Shown: piece after piece, positions 36,650 through 37,347 of the stretch
How the letters are laid out: the number at the start of each line of letters is the position of its first letter
Numbering within the stretch: the stretch's first letter is position 1
NCBI GenBank assembly: GCA_016874835.1
Contig: VGTB01000009.1
Location: 1-37,347, forward strand
Length of the DNA: 37,347 nucleotides
Origin: Deltaproteobacteria bacterium
GTDB lineage: Bacteria > Desulfobacterota > Syntrophia > Syntrophales > UBA2185
Direction of reading: 5' to 3'
The notes under the pieces: generated by a model
What the model was told of the DNA's origin: nothing
The model's database searches: none
Seen by the model: only the letters and a program-made list of their open reading frames with translations
Translations under genes and position numbers: made by a program

Positions 36650-37347
36650 TTATGACCGGGAAAACTGAGACAGATCGACATGATTTCTTATCAGTTGTTC
36701 AATGAGAAGTATTTTTTCATTATCGTCTGCCTGAAGAAGGGCTTCTATGATATCTATCTGCTTTGCAATCTGGTAAGTATCGAGCGTCACGAGAAGGAGA
36801 GGTACCTGCCGTTGTGACGCTTTCGAGACGAGTTCAGGAGATGGTTCGATATTGCATGTGAGAATTACAGCCGACGTATCGGTATCCAGGGCGGCGGCAA
36901 TCATGTCATGACGATCACCGCTGGTGATCACAACCTTGTCTTTTTCATGGAAGACAGGGCTTTTTACCGCGGCATTGGCGGACATGGAACCTATGACGAT
37001 ACTCTTCACGGGACGGTTCAGGAAGGATTCACCGGTGACAATTTTGGCAAACAGGCGATCGGCGAGAAAATTTACGGTGAATTGGGGAAGTTCGTCACGA
37101 TAGGGGATTACCCCTAATACGTGAACAGGTAACTGCTTTATCTTGGGAAGATGAATATTGACGAAATCTTCCAGATTTGTGACCTTGTTAACAATAATAC
37201 CCTTGAAGTTAACGGTTCCCAAATGAATATGCTTTTGCAGGAAGATGATGTCGTCGATAATGGTATCATCTTTCCCGCTGATCACGATCAGGAGCTCTGC
37301 GTCAAGAGCTTTAGCCAGTGATATGGCGTCAAGGTGAACGGAGATGC
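36650..37347 (-). CDS. BioD-like/DRTGG-domain protein, 5' end outside the window
   Basis: The reading frame is open from the right edge (37347) to a stop at 36650-36652, so the N-terminus is missing; an internal GTG at 37285 is not the true start, because coding sequence of the same fold (HLDAISLAKALDAELLIVISG) continues upstream. The visible part begins within a P-loop, dethiobiotin-synthetase-like domain (FKGIIVNKV, LGVIPYRDEL) and is followed by a DRTGG domain (PVKSIVIGSMSANAA, KVVITSGDRHDMIAAAL). This arrangement is found in phosphotransacetylase N-termini and in stand-alone proteins; since the stop comes right after the DRTGG domain, it is the stand-alone form. Its function is not established. 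Confidence 0.85.
   Translation of the reverse strand, partial: ISVHLDAISLAKALDAELLIVISGKDDTIIDDIIFLQKHIHLGTVNFKGIIVNKVTNLEDFVNIHLPKIKQLPVHVLGVIPYRDELPQFTVNFLADRLFAKIVTGESFLNRPVKSIVIGSMSANAAVKSPVFHEKDKVVITSGDRHDMIAAALDTDTSAVILTCNIEPSPELVSKASQRQVPLLLVTLDTYQIAKQIDIIEALLQADDNEKILLIEQLIRNHVDLSQFSRS

Overview
The window is a chromosomal block dominated by core housekeeping genes. Several things suggest a Desulfobacterota-type bacterium (formerly Deltaproteobacteria, perhaps close to Syntrophales): the rpsB-tsf-pyrH-frr and uppS-cdsA-dxr-rseP order, a short (about 200 aa) EF-Ts, an extra EF-G-like GTPase, a bifunctional Rel, bacterial-type ProS and a moderate GC content. The lineage is inferred from gene content and protein character, not from a database search. 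Genes are tightly packed with many ATGA overlaps. No gene-free stretch exceeds 300 bases.

Layout. (1) 1-104: a terminator and a short direct repeat that could be the end of an insertion element, next to ligA. (2) 105-2755, minus strand: ligA and a small unknown gene. (3) 2992-4787, plus: phosphodiesterase, HIT protein, LapA-domain membrane protein, Mut7-C protein; convergent with (4) 4756-7327, minus: a molybdopterin adenylyltransferase-like gene and an EF-G paralogue. (5) 7515-12254, plus: M23 peptidase, secA, argJ. (6) 12444-15203: the rpsB-tsf-pyrH-frr translation/nucleotide operon, with its own promoter, leader hairpin and terminator. (7) 15392-19910: uppS-cdsA-dxr-rseP-tsaB (envelope lipids, isoprenoids, site-2 protease, tRNA t6A). 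(8) 20052-21720: DUF465 protein, psd, pssA (phosphatidylethanolamine synthesis), ended by a terminator. (9) 21804-26516: asd, rsmD, coaD, aminotransferase, PurF-like protein. (10) 26683-31627: ispG, proS, rel. (11) 31713-35185: cell-wall amidase, rph, rdgB, tRNA-Pro(UGG), MFS transporter. (12) 35276-37347, minus: phosphomannomutase/phosphoglucomutase and a BioD-like/DRTGG gene cut by the right edge.

How the genes work together. The isoprenoid steps (dxr, ispG, uppS) supply the undecaprenyl carrier and other isoprenoids. cdsA, pssA and psd form the complete CDP-diacylglycerol to phosphatidylethanolamine route. rpsB, tsf, frr, proS, tsaB, rph, the tRNA and the EF-G paralogue serve translation and RNA maturation. 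secA, rseP, LapA, the M23 peptidase and the amidase serve the envelope.

I found no CRISPR array, prophage or obvious undescribed multi-gene system. The most interesting signals are: a ligA that looks mosaic (an AT-rich 3' half encoding a duplicated helix-hairpin-helix block, beside a possible IS end); a PurF-like protein whose glutaminase active site appears lost while its Fe-S and PRPP motifs remain; a near-leaderless ispG; a probable CTG start for rdgB; and a terminator-like hairpin immediately before secA.
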